Below, piece by piece: positions 46,021 to 59,300 of a DNA stretch of 64,000 nucleotides. Origin of the DNA: Sipunculus nudus (Eukaryota; Annelida; Sipuncula; Golfingiida; Sipunculidae). The DNA is taken from contig CM049309.1 of NCBI GenBank assembly GCA_026874595.1, forward strand, positions 55,030,079 through 55,094,078, written 5' to 3'. The position numbers were made by a program, and so were the translations under genes. Positions within the stretch are counted from its first letter, which is position 1, and every line of letters starts with the position of its first letter. Below the pieces are notes generated by a model. It ran no database searches. It saw only the letters and a program-made list of their open reading frames with translations, and was not told the DNA's origin.

Positions 46021-49014
46021 GTATGTACCACTTTTTTCACCAACCGGTGTTTTATATAACGTCATAACCTATAAGTGTATGAACACACTGACAGTCTCCT
46101 GTTAGACTGTGAAGGTGGGGTTGGCGGCGTTTTCCGACCTCACGGGTTCTGTGGACACACGCCGTAACCTGACGACAGGGATGGTTGACACTGTTACGCA
46201 GTACGGCAGGTGACAAGTTACGTACATCACATCTGGGTGCTCTCATGGAACAATGCCGTACTGCTCACTATAGGGTGTCAGTTTGTTTTTGGCTGAAATC
46301 CCCAGAGTACATTCCAAGAGTATCAGATTGGAAGTGATAACTATGAAATGATTATAAGATTACCTAATTAAACTTAAGTCAGAGAATGCCCCAAAGAATT
46401 AGACAGGGAATGTTTAGAGAATAAAATATGCACTAATAGCTTAAAATTATGACTGTAAAAACAAACTAAAAATCTAAATAAATATTAATTTATAAGACAG
46501 AATTGAAAATTTTTCTATGCAAATTAAAATTTAAGTATTTCAGAACTAACTTATTACATAAATGCTCGGTGCGTCTGTCACCAGAAGCTAGGTGTGAGGT
46601 AAAGTATTACACCTGACAGTCAGATGTCGGTCAGGCTGACTGAATTGTCAGCGTTTGACTTATCTTCATTTTTAGTGTAAATATGAAAGTTTAAATAGTG
46701 TATTGAGTGCAGATACATGGCATTTACATGGAAGTGTTTAAACTTAGACCAAGTTGTGGCTCTGATGAACTGCGTACAGATAAAGGTCTGTGCATGCCAT
46801 GTTAGGTGCCTGTCCTAGTGACCAGACTACTGGTTAAACAATTGTTTCAGCCTGCTATATATAAAATTACTTATTGTATGTAGATATTGTTGAAAATTTC
46901 TATGTATGTAGACACGTACAGATAAGGTTTATTCATTTCAATCATGAATGTAATATGAATAAAATCTTTGTTTTGTGGAGATGATATTTCAAAGAGTAAA
47001 AGTGTTTGCTATAGAATTTGTAAGGTCTTTCCTATTAGTTAGAAGGTTGCTCTTTCTCTGTAAAAATTCATACTAAAGGCCTGATTTCTCAAACTGCTGG
47101 ATCGCTTTTAAAAATACAATGTACATTTTTATTCTGGAAAGCTGTCAACTGCCACCTCGGACAAGTGCTGCTGGTGCTGGCCACAGTTTCATCCATTATA
47201 TGCATTGTTCCTTCATTAGAGATGGATAAATTACAGCTGTTGTGAAACAGCACAGAAGGATGATGTCTATCAAATTTGGGTTCAAAGGTGCAGTCTGTCC
47301 ACAATTTGGCTTTTCAACAATAAACTGGACTGTTTAAATTAAATTTAACACATTCATGAAACTCCCACCTCAAGAACAGACCCTGCTGGTTTTGATATTA
47401 AAACTTCTGACAGAAGATCAAAGGTCACATTTAACAGTAACAGACTAACACTATGGACTGTGTCACCACCTGCTGTCCACTTTTTTTGTAGATAATTTTC
47501 TTAAAAGTGTATATTTTTCAATAATATCCTAGAAAACTACATATGGAAATGACAACCTGATATGGCAATTAAGAATTTTACAATAAATCCCCAGTTCATG
47601 TTTTACAACTTTTTGGTCTCTTCACAGTGATTTGACAGATATGATATGTCCCTGCATGAGTAGCTATCTTTGTTTTAGCTGGTTATAATTTTTAGAGTGT
47701 TTACATGAAACCATCCAATCAGCAGCCATCAATTTAGATTGTTTTTGCATGTGACAAATGACCTTGACTGCCATAAGTGGGTCTGATATATTGTAAAATG
47801 TAGACTTATTTCTCATGTTTTCAGATAATTCTGTTTCTTAAGTAAAGTGTAAGGTAGGTATTTTTTCTTTACCTCGTTGAAAATTTGGGCCTTTAAATTA
47901 TCTACATAATTGTTTCCCTAGAAATATAACTAATAAAAAATGTCATAGCAAAATGAGGTGATGAAATGGACTATAATAACATTGAACAGGATTTCAGCAG
48001 GTTTGTACTTTTACACAGTTCAACATGTTTCATGTTCACACATTATATGAATATAGTGTACAATATCCTTTATCCAAAATACACATTTGTATATGCAAGA
48101 CCAGTTTTCCTTGAAATCAGTGTGTTTGAAGGATCTTTCCTGACCTGTCACTGACTATCAAATTATCCATATTCTGGCTGCCATTGACTAATTTGACTTT
48201 GTATGTTTGCTCTGGCTGATGTAGCTGCATTGATATGGCTGACCAGTTTAATGCAGACTTATTAGACAGTTTAAGTATAAAAGAATATTGAAATATATTG
48301 TAGGTAATATTTTATATATTTCAAATTTTATGAGTCTCTTTTTTTACACAGACCTGCTGTATAAATGATTTCAAAGCCTATTATAATGTTGGGATATTTG
48401 AAGAATTTTAGTGACAAGATTTGATGAGAATGACAATTATTTGAAATAATTTCAAAGCCTATTATGATGTTGGATATTTTACAGATATTTAAATGACAGG
48501 ATCTTATAGTTCATTATTTGTGAATCTTGAGATTTTTTTTAATAAATATTTTTCTCAGCTAAGTATAGTTTGTGAAAAAAAAATCACTGACATATTTTTA
48601 AAACTAAGAGATCCTAAACTTTCCTTTCTCTGGAAACCAACAGAATATTTGAAGTCTTTATCATAGATGAAGTGCCATTTCAACCTGCTGACATTATAAC
48701 CTGATTACTGGCTGTCAGAGTGCCTTTACATCTAGGTCTGAGGAAAGCATTATAAGGCCTGATGAGGATGCAAATATTTTTGTCATTTTTTGGCCTACAG
48801 GTACTCTGTCAATTGACATAAACAGACTAATTGTTAGCATTTTAGTGTACTTTCTAACAACACCAAACATGAGCAAGAACAGTTCTGTTTTAACTCAGCA
48901 TATTAGTAAACCTATCCACATGTTTGTTGAATTTCTGGCTGCATGAATACAGGCATGGCTTGCAAGGGTTACACGACCCTGCCAACTAGCATGCGATAAA
49001 GGAAATGATTTTTA
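46021..49014. other. Gene-free stretch left of the 49 kb repeats
   Basis: About 3 kb of mostly AT-rich sequence. 46060-46250 is relatively CG-rich. No conserved coding frame, RNA gene or clear repeat was recognised. Confidence 0.5.
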
Positions 49015-50400
49015 GCACAGCTAAATATAAGTAATCTGAGCTATAGTCGTGGTCCTTTGTCCGTCGGCTCTCCGTCCGTCGGTTAAACTGGCACGTTTTT
49101 GAACTGTTGGATCTACAAACCTGAAATTCGGCATACCATTAGATGTCCCCAAAATCTCCAACCATACCAAAAATTGGGTCAGTAGGACTTCGTCCTTTCG
49201 AATTATTAAGGAAAAACCTCCGTTTTCCATTAAAAACCCATTGTTACACTTCAAGACTGCCTAATATCAAAACCACTAACCTGATATTTACCATTTTTAA
49301 TATATTAATTCCTCTATATATTTCCTATGTACATACAAGAAATAAGTTTTATATTTTTTAAATACTTGAAGTAATTGGCCCAAACATAATGCACTTTGTA
49401 AAAATTCAGGAAATATATTTACTCCCTTAACTTGAGAATTGCTGAAGCTAGAGACTTTCTTTCAGGTATATAACTATATTTAGTCAAGATTTAATTGTAT
49501 ACCCAAAATTAGATCTGAATTTTTTAAATTTTATAAGTTATTAGCATATATTTAAAATCAGTACCTTAAATTCTGCCCAGATTTGACCAAGGCACATTTT
49601 ATTCCTATAACTGCTGTCGATTTAATGTTCACAGCATGTTACCTAAGCATTTCATCTCTTAACATCTGAAATTTGAAACCAGTTGATCAAAAACTGTTGA
49701 TTTTATTCCAGTTTTCAAGCACCATGTAAAGTATTGTTTAGATGAAGCAATTGTTATGCAGTTTGCTAGAGCTCAGCTCTCAGCTCCCTAATTTGGCATA
49801 CAGTTAGATGTCCCCCAAACCCCCCTACCATACCAAAAGTTTGGTCACTCGAATTTCATTCCTTCGAGATGATAAGAAAAAACTTTAATTTTCAATTAAA
49901 AACCCATTGTTACACTTCAAGACTGCCTAATATCAAAACCACTGATCTGACTGTGATCATAAAAATATACATGTTCTTCTATTTATACTCTATGCACATG
50001 CCAGAAATGATGTGAGTATTGCGAAATTGTTTTAAGTTATGGGCCAGAACATAATGCACTTTGTAAACAAGAAATATATTAACTCCCTTAATATGAAAAT
50101 TGCTGAAGCTAGAGATTTTTTTTTTTGTCAGGGATATAACATTATTTAATCAAGATTCAATTGAAAACCCAAAATTAGTACTGAATTTTTCAAAGTTTAT
50201 AAGTTATTAGCATAAATGTAAAATCAGTACCTTAAATTTTGCCTAATTTTGGTCATCGCATGTTTGTTTCATGTAAGCACTGTTGATATAATTCTTGCAG
50301 AAATAAGGATTTCAGCTGGTCAGTTTGAAAGTTGAAAGAAATTGGCCAAAAACTGTAGCTTTTACTAAAGTTTTTATGAGACCATGTCAGACCAAGGCTC
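49015..50400 (+). repeat. Two-unit core repeat, ~665 bp period
   Basis: AGATGTCCCC recurs at about 49141 and 49807, and CCCATTGTTACACTTCAAGA at 49238 and 49903, with matching order in between. The start carries GTCCGTCGGCTCTCCGTCCG, typical of the left arm of such elements. I could not find the right end. Confidence 0.65.
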
Positions 50401-50593
50401 TTTCCAGCCCCTCTCCAGTCACCTGTATGTCCTCAAGTTGACCTTTTAGGCCAATTATGCACGCTTGAGGCAGGGCATATACTTGCAGCTGGGCAGCTTT
50501 TTGCTTGCCACAGCTGATCCAGGTGTCCAACCCAGCTCATCTGTTAGTTGTTTAGACCAACAGCATAACAATAAACAATGAATAAATAAATTT

Positions 50594-52145
50594 TTATGCC
50601 CCCGCCACAAACTGGCCGGGGCATATAGTTTTACCCATGTCCGTCATTCCGTCCTTCCGTCATTTCAAAATCAAACAGTTGTACAGACTTTTTTTCGCAT
50701 TGCCTGCAGATATTGGCCTGATTTTTGGTGTGTGGGCAGATACAGACCAGTTACAGATCGAGTTCGCGTTTCGTCCCGGTTGACCTACTTTTAACTGTTT
50801 TACGGCTCCTAAACTTAGAAAATTTCATGAAAAATAAAAATATTCATGACAGATACACATGTACAGACTTTTTTTCGCAATGCCTGCAGATATTGGCCTG
50901 ATTTTTGATGTGTGAGCAGATATAGACCAGTTACAGATCGAGTTCGCGTTTCGTCCTGGTTGACCTACTTTTGACCGTTTTACAGCTCCTGAACATAGAA
51001 AATTTCATGAAAAATATGAAATTTCATGACAAATACACATGTACAGACTTTTTTTCCCAGTGCCTGCAGATATTGGCCTGATTTTTGGTGTGTGGACAGA
51101 TATAGACCAGTTACAGATCGAGTTCGCGTTTCGTCCCGGTTGACTTACTTTTCACCGTTTTACGGCTCCTAAACTTAGAAATTTTCATGAAAAATAGAAA
51201 TATTCATGACAGTTACACATGTACGGATTTTTTTTTTCGCAATGCCTGCAGATATTGGCCTGATTTTTGGTGTGTGGGCAGATATAGACCAGTTACAGAT
51301 GGAGTTCACGTTTCGTCCCAGTTGACCATTTTTTGACCGTTTAACGGCTCCTAAACTTAGAAAATTTCATGAAAAATAGAAATATTCATGACAGATACAC
51401 ATGTACAGACTTTTTTTTGCAATGCCTGCAGATATTGGCCTAATTTTTAGTGTGTGGGCAGATATAGACCATTTACAGATCGAGTTCGCATTTCGTTCCG
51501 GATGACCTACTTTTGACCATTTTACGGCTCCTGAACATAGAAAATTTCATGAAAAATATGAAATTTCATGACAAATACACATGTACAGACTTTTTTTCGC
51601 AATGCCTGCAGATATTGGCCTGATTTTTGGTGTGTGGGCAGATAATGACCAGTTACAGATGGAGTTTGCATTTTGTCTCAGTTGACCTACTTTTGACCAT
51701 TTGACTGCTCCTGAACATAGAAAGTTTCATGAAAAATATAAATTTTCATAACAAATGCATATGTACTGACTTTTTTCCTCAATGCCTGCAGATACCACCC
51801 TGATTTTTTTTGTGTGGGCAGATAATGAGAGTTACAGATCGAGTTTGCGTTTCATCCCGGTTGACCTACTTTTGATTGTTTTACGGCTCCTAAACATAGA
51901 AAATTTCATGAAAGACAGAAATTTTTTTTGGAAAATGCACATGTATGGACTTTTTTTCACAATGCCTGCATATACTGGCATGATTTTTGGTGTGTTGCTT
52001 GATAATGACCTGTTACAGATCGAGTTTGCATTTTGCCCTTGTTGACCTACTTTTGACCATACGACACCTCCTGAACTTAAAAAATTTTCCAAATGTTTCT
52101 AATTTGCCCAAGGCGGGGGCATTCGTGTCGTTCCGACACATCTAG
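50594..52145 (+). mobile_element. Helitron/Helentron-like element with eight 180-bp core repeats
   Basis: Left end TATGCCCCCGCC folds with the following GGCCGGGGCATA. The right end carries GGCGGGGGCAT (inverse of the left), then the hairpin GTGTCGTTCCGACAC and ATCTAG followed by T. A short hairpin shortly before CTAG|T is the Helitron 3' signature. Inside, GCCTGCAGATATTGGCCTGA starts at 50702, 50882, 51062, 51244, 51424, 51604, with decayed forms at 51784 and 51964. The period is almost exactly 180 bp. No helicase or Rep frame. Confidence 0.75.
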
Positions 52146-54234
52146 TTATTGGTCTATAATAACAACTTTAAAAACAATCAATAGAAAAGGAATTTGACAG
52201 TTGATGAGTAACACTAACAGGGAATTACCTTGCAGTTACTGATGTTTTATGGATTTTGTATGAATGGATGAAAATGTATTCCAAATAACACCATTGAGTC
52301 ACCTATGGTATTTTTCTTTTAATTTTAATAATGAAAAAAAAATAATTAAATTATATTGTTTTATACTATTAGGGATTATATGAAGGAAATTAATGATTGA
52401 CAAAGATGCAGTTGATAATATAAATCTAAATTCCCAGGTCTTTTCTAAGTGTTTCAGCTTGTTAATTAATATTTATTTCAAATTTTAAAAAAAGTTAAAA
52501 TATGTCAAAAATTTTAAAATTTTACTCGGACAAGTACTGATTAAGATGTCAATATGTTTTACTTATGACCTTTAGACACGTGGCTGTAACAGCTGTCACA
52601 AGATGTCACAAAATATCACAAATAATCAAAATTTATATTACTGGTTTCTATATTTCAGTTAATAAAATCAAACTTGCCCATCTTTAGTTTTCTCCTTGTA
52701 TAATTTATAGGGTATTCTTATCCTTGGGTTATTTTTTACACATATAATGGTTTCATAGCTGAGATACCTCAAATTTTTTTCTGATACTTTTTTTTTAATA
52801 AAAAAAATTGAATATGATAAAAAATCAGATCTTAGACAAGTTCTCATTAATATTTCTGTAATGTTAATAATTGTCATTAGACTTTTGCTATGTCTAGTGT
52901 GTAGATTGATGTGAAGGTAGTCCAAAGTGAATATTATAGTTTTATTTTTGAATATAAATAAAATTCATAAAACCAGGTACTTATGATCATTATTTAAATT
53001 TGTGATATTTGTTTTATTCTGGAATCTCAAGAACTTTGTTTGGCTGAAACTGAATAAATACAAGACATGGTGCAGTACTTTGCAAATGTATTTGAATGCA
53101 AATATGAATATGTACTCCATAATTTCATGTATAAGGATAGGAATACATGTAAAAATGAAAGTGTTTGAATACAAATGCATGCATGAATATATTATTTTAA
53201 TAATCATTTATTTCAATAATATTTTTTAAAAATCTTTGATGAAAAAAACATGATACTGTTATAATTTTTAATTTAAATTATATTTGACATTATATTTGTT
53301 ATTAGTTTTTAATAAATAGTTTAACTTTTCAAATAATTCTGCTGCAATGTAGGTAAAGTTTTATGGCCAAGTCAAAACCTATGTGATAATGGCACACCAT
53401 TTCCAACTGTAAATAATATTAATGACATCAGTCCTCTTCCCTGTCTCCAAGGATATTATCAAAATCTTACATAACTTGAGTTAAACACCATCAGCTTATA
53501 ATAGAGCTTATATTACCTCACAAAACCAGCTTTTGCCTACATCCTCTTCCAAATCATATTTTGTGATTATATATAACAGCTGAGTGCCATGACCCATGGG
53601 TCCCTTGTTTACCATAGATACAGGGTTTCAGTTTGGGTTGTGAGTTCACATGTATTCTCTTGCGTTAATGCATTATTAGTAGCATAATATTAAGATTATG
53701 GGCTGTTTACAACAATATGAATGTTACATGATGGAAGACCACTGCGATGCATTCCTTAATATTGCTTGTATCACGACTCAAGTAAGCTTACCAGCCTAAT
53801 TATAAGTGCTTATGGAGTCATTTTGTCAGAGCTATCATAGATGTGTCTCAAGGCCAGGTGTATATAATAACAGCTCACATGTTTAAAATTTGCATTTCAA
53901 ATTTTTATTGGGAGAGAGACTGCAAGTACCCCTGCAAGGAAACTTGTGAAACAACAAACGGCCAAACTGGTCAGTGAAACATAATTGCATCATAAGGAGG
54001 AATTAAAGATTATTGTTTCACATGCAGTCAGAATTGCAATCAAAGAAGGGATGGTCACTATGAAAATGAAGATTTCCTTAACATATACTGGATGATCTTT
54101 GTTTGATCACAGAAAGAAAGTACGCTCCTCCAATAAGAGCGGGTGTTACATACTCCTTTTGTTTTTAACTGATGCTTTGTATGACAAGGTTCTCTAGGTC
54201 TGAACACCAGGGTGGGCACACAGCAAAAATTTGC
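52146..54234. other. Gene-free AT-rich stretch
   Basis: About 2 kb. Near 53577-53612 is the inverse of the GGCCCATGGGCC family start (CAGCTGAGTGCCATGACCCA then TGGGTCCCTTGTT), probably one end of a minus-oriented copy. Nothing else was recognised. Confidence 0.5.
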
Positions 54235-54463
54235 AATCAGACCAATGAGAGTAGTATCACAATGTGGATCAGGCCATCAGTTCCAAATTTTAAACCTGTG
54301 ATGCCTGCTCTCATTGTTCTGATTTCACTGGTCCTGACACAGGTCCAAGCATTGGACCAATAAGAGCGGGTGTTTTGGTGTATCAGGCTCTGAGAGCAGT
54401 TGTCTCATGTTTAAAATTTGGAGCTGCTGGACCATGCTATATCACCCTCTCATTGGTCTGATT
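54235..54463. mobile_element. Foldback repeat with ~60 bp arms
   Basis: AATCAGACCAATGAGAG at the left is inverted as CTCTCATTGGTCTGATT at the right. The arms continue inward to CCAAATTTTAAAC / GTTTAAAATTTGG. The word CAATAAGAGCGGGTGTT occurs inside (54358) and again outside at 54129. Confidence 0.6.
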
Positions 54464-55141
54464 ACAACTCTTTGTTGTAATTTTAGTTAAAAGTAATATG
54501 TAATTGTAATTATTATTTTATAATGTCTGCTCCATGTATTATACCGGAAGTCACTCAAGTCTTAGTACAAAAGGGAACTTTAAATAATTTTGTGTCCATC
54601 AGGTGCCAACAATATTGAAACTGAAGTTGATTCGTCAAGCAAATACAAGTGTGTTTCTTGACAACTCCAGACTTCATGAATAGCCTCTATAATTTGCCAT
54701 GATAATTAATGTGTTCATCTGGTTTGGCATGTATGGTATCTCTAATGACTTTTCTTAATTAATTAACACCTGGCTGCCAGAAGTGGTTACTTGAACAGGC
54801 ATGGGCAGTCAAGCACATCATGATATGTGAAATACTATCATGGGCAGTCCAGGTTCACTCTTAGTGTGATGTTATACTTCATTGTTATTGGTCATAATTT
54901 GTAAGCTGTAATTTTATTGGTCATTCTTATATTGTTTGGTGAATGTATAAAAGATAGTAAAGGTGAGACAGTCAAGATACAGACCTGCACCCAGTTTGTC
55001 AGGCAACATAAGCATGTACATAAATGAGAAATAAATTACATAATATAAAAAAGAAGAAGTTGTCAACTGTATACTGGAGCTAACCTCAACCCTAAGCGTT
55101 GACCAAACAATGAACTGCAAATTTGGTTAGACTATTCTACC

Positions 55142-55799
55142 CAGGTTTTACCCAGTTAATTATCCAGGTTTTTCACATGATTTTCTGCTTTTATCATACA
55201 TGAGGATCCTGCCTTAGTTTCTTTGTGGCTGGTAAGCAGTGGTTATATACATACATTTAATAAATGTTGGTTGTTGACCACATGACCCCAGTCACAACTG
55301 GAAGCAGCCATTTTTTAGTCACACTTGAATTTATGTTTGGCAATGCAGAGCACATCACTAATCGACAGGGATGATACAACTTCACTACTGTTGCTTCTTC
55401 TGGATTCACTTAACGTGTTTTCAGTTCTTATAGACTTATCCACACCAAACTGTGCAACTATTTTGGAAATGAGAAAGCCCAGAAACTGGTTTCCTGTGAT
55501 ATACATCAGTCATTGTCATTTTGCCTTCATTTGGTTTGTATGACTCTCTTTCACAGGAACAGTGGTTACAGCTGCTCTCACTCTTGAGGTACTATAACCA
55601 GAATGCACTGAATTCATACTATTTTGAATGTTGTAGAATGAAAATAATAATTAATTTTAAAATAATATTTAAACATTTGTTGTCTTTTCTTACATTAACT
55701 ATATGATTAAAACTAAGGAAATATGGGAATGAAAGAGCCTAGGTAAAACCTACCTGGCTAAAACCCATTAATATAACCTGGACAAGTGGGTAAAACCTG
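55142..55799. mobile_element. Possible inverted-repeat element with CAGGTTTTACCCA ends
   Basis: CAGGTTTTACCCA at 55142 is inverted as TGGGTAAAACCTG ending 55799, with a second weaker pair (ATCCAGGTTTT / AACCTGG) just inside. About 658 bp, no convincing target duplication, no recognised frame. Confidence 0.45.
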
Positions 55800-56135
55800 C
55801 TAACCCTGAACAGAAACAGCTATTTATATAAGTTTCCCAGTTTTAATGTTCTATACTGAGTATACTCCTTTATTATTTGGAGCCTGTAGGTATTACTTTT
55901 GTTCAGAGTGTTACAGCAAAAATTAAAAAAAAAAACACAAACATAATCATCTGTTTGTATTTTGATTTAGATTTGAGAAGGAATTGGAATAATTCAAATG
56001 GGAATTAGATAGAGTAATAGTGTGTACGGCAACACATCTGATAAACAGGAACGAATGTGATAAATGACTGTAATGAAGCAGGACCATTTCACCATCTTTT
56101 GTACATATTATTTATGAGAGGTGACATTTTTTCAG

Positions 56136-56176
56136 CCCCACCCACCGTCACCCTGGCAGGCCAGCTGTTTAATGTG
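56136..56176 (+). other. RNF144A: RNF144 5' untranslated part of coding exon 1
   Basis: A pyrimidine tract ending TTTTTTCAG (AG at 56134-56135) looks like an acceptor, so the exon carries about 41 bases of leader before the ATG at 56177. That start gives [17 protein letters not shown], the same spacing to the first RING cysteine as in family members. Earlier in-frame ATGs (56057, 56114) lie upstream of the acceptor and are disfavoured. Confidence 0.5.
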
Positions 56177-56314
56177 ATGGCTGTGTATTCCGCCAAACGG
56201 AACCGGGTTGATCTAGTGATCGATCCCACAGTCACATGCAAGCTGTGTCTAGGCGATTATTGTCACCAGGATATGTATCAGCTGCAAGACTGCAAATGTC
56301 TTTACTGTGAAAAG
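56177..56314 (+). CDS. RNF144A: RNF144 coding exon 1 (residues 1-46)
   Basis: Contains the first five RING1 cysteines in [20 protein letters not shown] and CLYCEK. Donor AAAAG|GTAAGT, phase 0. Confidence 0.9.
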
Positions 56315-59300
56315 GTAAGTAATGTTCCGTTATTGAAACAATGAAATATGACAGCAGATTTTCACCTACGTACTGGTATTAATTGTATTCCCAGACAAAG
56401 TCGGGGGATACTATGTTTTCATACCGGTCCCCCCGCCGCTGCCGCATTTAAATCCTGTTGGCGCGATAACTCAAAAAATATTTCACTGATCTTTACAAAA
56501 CTTGGTATATGTATAGATATGGGTGAGAGGACGACCCTATTTAAAATGAGGTCATGACCTTGATTAGGAGAGTGTCCTTGACCTTAATTAGGTCCAATTT
56601 TGGGGAAAATCACACAAATTCTTAAATATCTCAAGAAATCTTGCATGGATTGATCCCAAAATCAAGTTGGTGGAAGATCATGGATAGGATTGTCATGTTC
56701 CAGAAACTAGTGGTGCCACCTGTTATTCTTGTACTTGTTTTTGTGCCATTTAATACCCCCATCATTGCCACTTAACAGTACTGTGAGCATTATAAGTCAA
56801 AAACTAATGGACAGATTTCTTTTATATTATGCTTATACATAGACATGGGTTAGGGGATGATGTATATTGAAATTGGGGTCATGATCTTTTCTATGAGTGA
56901 CCTTTTCTATGAGTGTGGTTTCATAATAATTGTTGCTGAATAGGGGGGGCCTATCCTTAAAGGGGGGGGATTAATTGTCTGGGGATACTATGGCACCTGC
57001 GGTGCCAAGAAATATCCAGTTCTTATCATGCCTGGGATGAATATAAAAATATTTGAACATGAATATAGGTAATAAAAATGTAGGTTCAAAATCATATTTT
57101 GTTAATTACATGAATTATGATGTATTTGATGTTAAATACTTGTTAAAACATTGTAATTTAACACTTGTTCCAGTTAATAACATGCATCCACATGACATTA
57201 TTTTTCTTCTTGATACATGTTTGCATACAAAAATGCCATGGACACAAGCAATTTCATGATTAAAACTAGAATACGGGTAGTCGACAAGCAACTACGTGTA
57301 TCCGCCTAAATCAGAGTGGAACGGGTGAAGTGAGGCATGGATTAAGTGGCAAGGGGAAATAGAGTGAAGTGTTGCATATTAGCATGGATGTCTGCAGCCA
57401 AATTGTGTATGAAGGTTGCCCCCCCTACCACAAAATCCAGAAAGCCGTCCCAGTTGTATACATATGCAAAATTTAGGCAGATAAGTCAAACCACTACATG
57501 TATATAAGTGATTTTAGCCCGTAGCAGACAATCAGATGGACGCTGAGCAAAAATGGTTGCAGTTGACGGCACCAGTTTTGCGTATGATAAAGAGCTATGT
57601 GAGAACTATACACATGCAAAATTTTGGCCCAATCGGTCAAACGGTTCCCAAGATATGAGCTTGGATGTCTGCTGCATAAACTAGAATGCAGGTGGCTCCA
57701 CCTGTCATAAAATCAAGAGAGCTGTTGGGGATGTATAAACCTGCAAAACTTTAGCCAGATATGTCTAACCACTGCCGAGATATGAGTGATAAAGATTTTA
57801 TCCCTTGGCAGACAAACAGACAGGAGCTGTGCAAAAATGGCTGCAGGTGGCGCCACCAGTTTTGCGTATGTTATAAAGCTCTCCAAGGGCTACATTTGTG
57901 CAAAAAAAATTTTCCTGATCGGTCAAACGGTTCCCGAGATATGAGCTTGGATGTCTGCAGCGTAAACTTGAATGTAGGTGGGGCCACCTGTCATAAAATC
58001 AGAAAAGCTATCCAGGATGTATACGCATGCCGAATTTCAGGTGAATTAGTCAAGTCACTGCAGAGATATGAGTGATTTTAACCCAAGGCAGACAAACAGA
58101 TGGACACTGTGCAAACATGGTTGCAGGTGGCGCCACCATTTTTTGTGTATGTTATAAAGCTCTCCAAGGGCTACATTTGTGCAAAAAAAATTTTCCTGAT
58201 CGGTCAAACGGTTCCCCGAGATATGAGCTTGGATGTCTGCAGCGTAAACGTGAATGTAGGTGGCGCCACCTGTCACAAACTCAGAAAAGCTATCCAGGAT
58301 GTATACGCATGCCAAATTTCAGGTGAATTAGTCTAGTCACTGCAGAGATATGAGTGATTTTAACCCAAGGCAGACGAACAGATGGACACTGTGCAAACAT
58401 GGTTGCAGGTGGCGCCACCATTTTTTGTGTATGTTATAAAGCTCTCCAAGGGCTACATTTGTGCAAAAAAATTTTCCTGATCCGTCAAACGGTTCCCGAG
58501 ATATGTGGGTTTATGTATGGAAACAGACGCACAAACAGACGCAGAGTGCAGAGGAAAGGTCAGAGGTCAAAACAAAATCGGGGCGCAGCAGTTCACATGT
58601 GACCCGAACATAATCCCGGGTTTCGTAAAATTCTGCCCAGCGGTTACGGAGGAGTTCTCCGGAAACCTACACCGCCGCGGCGGCGTGCAGCTGAAAACAT
58701 AGTATCCGCAAAACTCTGTTTTGGCGGATACAATTACACCACCCTCTGATAGAAATGGAAACTTTTTTCTCTCTTTTTCATGTTTATATTTTTCAGAAGA
58801 ATTCTTATTCATATTAGATGATAAATGATTAATTAAGAGAAGATTGTGGGAGGTCATCCATATTATGTTTTTTTAACTAATAAAATGCTTAACCTGCTCA
58901 AGCAAATTTATGTTCTCAGAAATATTTTTACCATCCAATCAGTGTTTACAGAGTTGGGATGTACAGCAATTGGGATAAATTCTGTTCATTCATTGAATGT
59001 TTTCAGTGTGTGAAGCAATACCTGGCCATCCTAATCTCAGAAGGAAATGTACTCAGTATCACTTGTCCTGATGCACAGTGTAAGAAACAAGGACACTTCA
59101 GTCCTACAGAGGTAAGCTGTAATAGAGGAGCCACTGTGACTGTGACACATCATAGATAACCCCCAATTTCAACTAAGATTTGTTTAGATATTTCCTTCAG
59201 TGAATAAGAGAGTATGTAACTGTCCATAAACTGAGACAAATACAAGTAATACATACCTGTCCATAAAAGGGAAATAAACACATGATGTCGTAATACGTAC

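Noticed and set aside
56057-56176. Upstream in-frame starts for RNF144 (56057 and 56114)
   Set aside because: They precede a good splice acceptor at 56135 and would add an N-terminus unlike family members.
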